Source: Patescibacteria group bacterium
GTDB taxonomy: Bacteria > Patescibacteriota > Minisyncoccia > UBA6257 > 02-FULL-45-10c
Direction: 5' to 3'
DNA length: 37,321 nucleotides
Assembly: GCA_028865335.1 (NCBI GenBank)
Contig: JAGWKK010000003.1
Span: 1 to 37,321, forward strand
Part shown: positions 33,470-37,321 of the stretch, in pieces
Numbering within the stretch: the first letter of the stretch is position 1
Layout: every line of letters begins with the position of its first letter
The notes under the pieces: generated by a model
What the model saw: the letters and a program-made list of their open reading frames with translations, nothing else
Databases searched by the model: none
What the model was told of the DNA's origin: nothing
Made by a program: the position numbers and the translations under genes

Positions 33470-35233
33470 ATGAATCTCTCGGCTCGTAACAAACTCCTGA
33501 TCGGAACGCTGATCATACTGGTATCTGTCGGCGGATTTTTGCGCCTCAAGGACCTCGCCCGCCAGGATATGCAGACCGATGATGCGACCTATTCCTTCCG
33601 GGCCATCGGTTATTTCGATTACATAGCGTCGGAAAACAAGCAGTCCACGCCGGTCACCTGGTTCGCGGAACCGCAATGGTGGCAGTCGCTTTCATTCCAT
33701 GACGCTCCGCCGTTGGTATTCGCAACGCAGTGGGCCTTTTTCCATATCGGCGGCGATTCCGCATTCATGGCGCGCCTCCCCTTCGCTCTCACGGGCATCG
33801 CTTCCATTATAAGCATGTTCCTGCTCGGCCAGGCATTCGGAGATACCGCTGTCGGCCTCGTAGCCGCCGGCGCACTGGCGATCATGAATTACCACGTGTG
33901 GATTTCGCGGATCGGCTATCTGGAATCCTTCCTGGTTCTCTGGATCATCCTCGCGCTCTATTTTTTCCTGCGGGCGCGGGATAAGGAAAACAATTATTTC
34001 GGCTGGGCGGCGATGCTGGCATGCGGCATGCTCACCAAATACTCATTCCTGTTTCTGTTCCCGGTATTCGCAGTGCCGCTTTTCTGGTGGCGGCGGAAGG
34101 CATGGAAGCGGAGTAAATTCGTCGGCGCACTCGCCGTCTTCTTCGTCCTCATTTCTCCGATACTCATCTATAATGTCATGATGTTCCAAACGCGCGGCCA
34201 TTTTGACGCGGCGCTTTCCACGCTCGTCGGCATGCATCCCGCCGACTTCGTCGGACTTACCCGCACCGCCGGCAGCGTGACGAATGCATTCGCGGCGCTT
34301 CCCGCCATCGCGGGTACGATCGCCGAAAATACGAGCCTGGGATTTCTGGCGCTCATCCTGCTGTGTATGATCATTGTGGCTGTCCGGGATTATCGGGACT
34401 ACCGAGAGAAAAAAGATCTGGAACGTCCGTATCTCCTCTGGAGCGGACTGCTCTGGGCCGTGCTTGCGCTTACGGTGATGGGTATGTCGGACAGATTCGG
34501 AACCATCATCATCCCCTTCCTCGCCCTCGTAACGGGTATCGGAGTCATGACGGCGTGGAACGGACTTGCGGGGTGGCGGAGAAAGATATTCATCATCCTG
34601 GTCGCGCTTGCGGCGGCGGGAGAGCTGTTCTACACCGTCCAGACACAACTGATGCTCTATCCGATTGTGACCAACAGCTTCTTCCTTTCGGCAAACCGTC
34701 CGTCATTCCAGGGATATGCCGAACTGGAAAACTACGTGCAGGATTTCTATGCCCGGTTCCCGGATCCGTCGTACGTGGTCTTCACCAAGACACCACAGAT
34801 CTTCGCCTACCAGGCGAAAATCATAAACGACATCTACGACAGCGGCGTTGATAAGCCGCAGCAGACCCACTTGCTGATATTTGATGACCGGATGGATTGG
34901 TTCGCAACACTGTGGACTTTTGAAAAGCGGCGGCTCTACGACGTCGCGACCATCCCGTCCATCGGCCAGTTCATCAGCGGCGTCAGTACCGGCGGCGCAC
35001 AGCAATTCGCACACTACGGCTTCACGGACGTCACCATTATCGCAGGTGAAAATGACGCCTACCCCGCGACCGACTCCTTCCGGCCGATTCACGACTTTGT
35101 GGCAAATCTCGCCGCAACGCAGGCACCGGTAGACAAAATCACAAATCCTTACGGCAAGACCGTCTTCAACGTGTACACCCTCCCCCTCACCGATGCCGCG
35201 CTGAAACCGCTTCTTGCCGAACCGGCAAAATAA
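33470..35233 (+). CDS. GT39/ArnT-like multi-pass membrane glycosyltransferase (copy 2)
   Basis: Paralog of 14423-16111; TDDATYSFRAIGYFDY, WWQSLSFHDAPPLVF. Confidence 0.85.
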   Translation: MNLSARNKLLIGTLIILVSVGGFLRLKDLARQDMQTDDATYSFRAIGYFDYIASENKQSTPVTWFAEPQWWQSLSFHDAPPLVFATQWAFFHIGGDSAFMARLPFALTGIASIISMFLLGQAFGDTAVGLVAAGALAIMNYHVWISRIGYLESFLVLWIILALYFFLRARDKENNYFGWAAMLACGMLTKYSFLFLFPVFAVPLFWWRRKAWKRSKFVGALAVFFVLISPILIYNVMMFQTRGHFDAALSTLVGMHPADFVGLTRTAGSVTNAFAALPAIAGTIAENTSLGFLALILLCMIIVAVRDYRDYREKKDLERPYLLWSGLLWAVLALTVMGMSDRFGTIIIPFLALVTGIGVMTAWNGLAGWRRKIFIILVALAAAGELFYTVQTQLMLYPIVTNSFFLSANRPSFQGYAELENYVQDFYARFPDPSYVVFTKTPQIFAYQAKIINDIYDSGVDKPQQTHLLIFDDRMDWFATLWTFEKRRLYDVATIPSIGQFISGVSTGGAQQFAHYGFTDVTIIAGENDAYPATDSFRPIHDFVANLAATQAPVDKITNPYGKTVFNVYTLPLTDAALKPLLAEPAK

Positions 35234-35280
35234 GGCGGAAAATGAAAGACCCGATCCGGAGCTTGTGGTAAACTGAACAT

Positions 35281-36888
35281 ATGGCTGGCATTTTGGCATC
35301 GGTCGGAGCGCTCTTCGGCGGCGGAAGGATATCCCGCAAGGATTTTTTCGCGCACGCATTCAAGACACTCCGGAAATCGCTCAACGACAGCTCGACCAAC
35401 CAGGACTACCTCGCTGCCGAAAAAGTCATCGCTCAGCCGCTGACCAGCGAATCCGAAACCGAGCAATTGCTGATCCAGCTGTATCTCAAACTGGAAAAAT
35501 ACATCAGCGAGACCCAGGAGGGACGCCGCGTTCCCAAAGAAACGCTCCGCGAAAACATCCGCCGCTCCTGCAATCCCGAACTGGCCGCGGGCGACTTCCC
35601 GCTCCTTTTCCTGCCGCCGACCCACGCCGCCGTCCGTCTTTTTGAAAGCTACACCCAGGAAATCCTTGACCGACTCGGCCACACCTGGCAGCCGGCGGAG
35701 ATGCTCCGCTATTTCGAGCAGCTGAATCCCGCGCTTGCCACGCTGAAGGCGAAAGATCTCGACCACATCGATTGGCTTGATTTTGAACAGCAGGTCGCCC
35801 GCTCCCAGCCAAAACCTGACGAGAATTTCCGTACAATGAAGCAGATCTTCAGCGGAGCGATCGCCCAGCTCCTGGAGCTGAGCAAGAGCAACTTTGAAGC
35901 GCTGCGTGCCGAACGCGTCTTCAGCGACGCCTACGATCTCATGAAACGCCGCTTCGGATTTCTGGACAATGTCGCGGCGATTCTGGACATCATCCCGGCG
36001 TCCATCATGAAGCAGGAACACATGGAAAGCCTGCCGAAAGAAACGCTCATCAATGAATTGCGCAAACGGAACGAGGACCTGGAGTTCGCACTGACCCAGC
36101 TGAAAGAAGAAAAAGGAAATCTGGAAACCGAACATGCGAAGCTCGCCGAGGCGCTGCAGAATCTTCAGGCATTGGACAAGGCGAAGGGAGATTTCATCAA
36201 CGTCATATCGCACCAGTTCCGCACGCCGCTCTCCGCGATCCGCTGGAACAACGACTTGCTGATGGAGACCAGCGCCGATATCAAACCGCCGGAAACCAGC
36301 GAGCAGATGCTTACCGCCGAAAAAGCGATCTTCGTGAAAGCCGTCTTCCTCATCAACATCCTGGACGACATCTATGACGTGCTCGCCATCGAAGGCAAGC
36401 AGGTCGCACTGGAATACCGTCCGTCACTGGTCTGGGAGCTCGTGGATGACGCTGTCGGCTCGATCAAAGACGAAGCGAAGGTCAAGAATATCCAGATCGC
36501 ATTCAATCGTGACCAGTCGCAGATCAAAACCATCCAGCTCGATCCGCAGAAGATCAAGCGCGTCTTCCTCATTCTCCTCCGCAACGCGGTCAACTACTCC
36601 TCTGCGGGAAATACGGTGACCATTTCCATCACGCCGACCACGCTCAATAACGAACCGGCAGTCGCCTGCTCCATCCGGGACACCGGCATCGGCATCTCGC
36701 CGGAAGACCAGGCGAAACTGTTCACCAAATTCTTCCGCGCGAAAAACGCCATCGCCGCCGTTGCGGACGGCGCAGGCCTGGGATTGTATCTCGTCAAGAA
36801 TTTCGTGGAAGCCCACCGCGGCACCGTTACCGTAGCCTCCGAACTCGGCAAAGGCAGCACCTTCACCGTCACCATCCCGGAAAAATAA
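35281..36888 (+). CDS. Sensor histidine kinase
   Basis: FINVISHQFRTPLSAIRW; NAVNYSSAG; DTGIGI; GAGLGLYLVK. Confidence 0.93.
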   Translation: MAGILASVGALFGGGRISRKDFFAHAFKTLRKSLNDSSTNQDYLAAEKVIAQPLTSESETEQLLIQLYLKLEKYISETQEGRRVPKETLRENIRRSCNPELAAGDFPLLFLPPTHAAVRLFESYTQEILDRLGHTWQPAEMLRYFEQLNPALATLKAKDLDHIDWLDFEQQVARSQPKPDENFRTMKQIFSGAIAQLLELSKSNFEALRAERVFSDAYDLMKRRFGFLDNVAAILDIIPASIMKQEHMESLPKETLINELRKRNEDLEFALTQLKEEKGNLETEHAKLAEALQNLQALDKAKGDFINVISHQFRTPLSAIRWNNDLLMETSADIKPPETSEQMLTAEKAIFVKAVFLINILDDIYDVLAIEGKQVALEYRPSLVWELVDDAVGSIKDEAKVKNIQIAFNRDQSQIKTIQLDPQKIKRVFLILLRNAVNYSSAGNTVTISITPTTLNNEPAVACSIRDTGIGISPEDQAKLFTKFFRAKNAIAAVADGAGLGLYLVKNFVEAHRGTVTVASELGKGSTFTVTIPEK

Positions 36889-36889
36889 A

Positions 36890-36912
36890 AATCCCGATAA
36901 GGGATTTTTTGA
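36890..36912. terminator. Bidirectional terminator
   Basis: aaaatccc-gataa-gggatttttt. Confidence 0.65.
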
Positions 36913-36914
36913 AA

Positions 36915-37321
36915 CTACTGCGGCTTGTTGTAGTCCCGGAACTCTTGATACATCCAAAGACTGTCGTCCTTCACCGGAAACCAGTAATCTTTCTCAGTCG
37001 GACTCATGGACACGAAGGTATCGACCAGTCGCTCCCTGTCGCAGCACAGCGCCTTCTGATGACCGAATCGGAATCGTCGACTGCTCCGCCAGATCTTTGC
37101 CATCGCCGTCACCGCCTCTTCCTCGACAGGCCGATCCCAGAAATGGAAACCATGGCGGCACAGGAATTTCACCTCTTTGTCCTCGACGGTCAATTCCCCG
37201 GACCTCAAAAGAAGATGCCGATCTTCACTCATTCCGATAAAATGCAGGATAAGCAACACATAAACTAATCCCCAGAAAATCAGGATTCCTTTTATTCCCC
37301 ATGCCAGAGCGACAAGGCCAA
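36915..37321 (-). CDS. Hypothetical membrane-anchored protein, truncated by window edge
   Basis: Frame stays open upstream of the listed start (GLVALAWGIKGILIFWGLVYVLLILHF), a likely TM helix. Confidence 0.6.
   Translation of the reverse strand, partial: GLVALAWGIKGILIFWGLVYVLLILHFIGMSEDRHLLLRSGELTVEDKEVKFLCRHGFHFWDRPVEEEAVTAMAKIWRSSRRFRFGHQKALCCDRERLVDTFVSMSPTEKDYWFPVKDDSLWMYQEFRDYNKPQ

Noticed and set aside
35149-36213. 354-aa minus-strand ORF
   Set aside because: Antisense to the histidine kinase, which has HisKA and HATPase motifs.

Overview
The 37.3 kb window is a gene-dense chromosomal segment that looks like a Candidate Phyla Radiation (Patescibacteria) genome. That placement is inferred from gene content and from shortened AlaRS and AspRS; it was not computed. 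Most genes lie on the minus strand. Housekeeping genes are alaS, rpoD-type sigma factor, dnaG, rpmB (bL28), ndk, aspS, mnmA, efp, secD/secF, a cyclophilin, a HerA/VirD4-like ATPase with a membrane partner, a sigma-region-4/HARE-HTH-like protein, two paralogous GT39-type membrane glycosyltransferases, a histidine kinase, tRNA-Pro(GGG) and tRNA-Lys(UUU). At 1.4-6.3 kb there is an accessory block of small proteins: tandem HExxH proteins and small secreted paralogs. The most unusual signals are: (1) three ~140-150 bp inverted-repeat elements (14031-14177, 27633-27771, 32126-32276). Each abuts the ATG of a gene. They share a GTAGT core and the same arm asymmetry, but have different arm sequences that still pair within each copy, and each distal arm starts a short ORF. 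(2) In-frame, repeat-like insertions inside essential genes (alaS, dnaG, three sites in mnmA). (3) Two candidate structured RNAs with no coding explanation (about 9857-10079 and 17856-18050, minus strand). (4) REP/BIME-like GGTCAACCCC hairpins. (5) Stop codons in terminator loops, and -10 boxes 6-8 nt from start codons (leaderless architecture). No CRISPR array, intact transposase or rRNA was seen.
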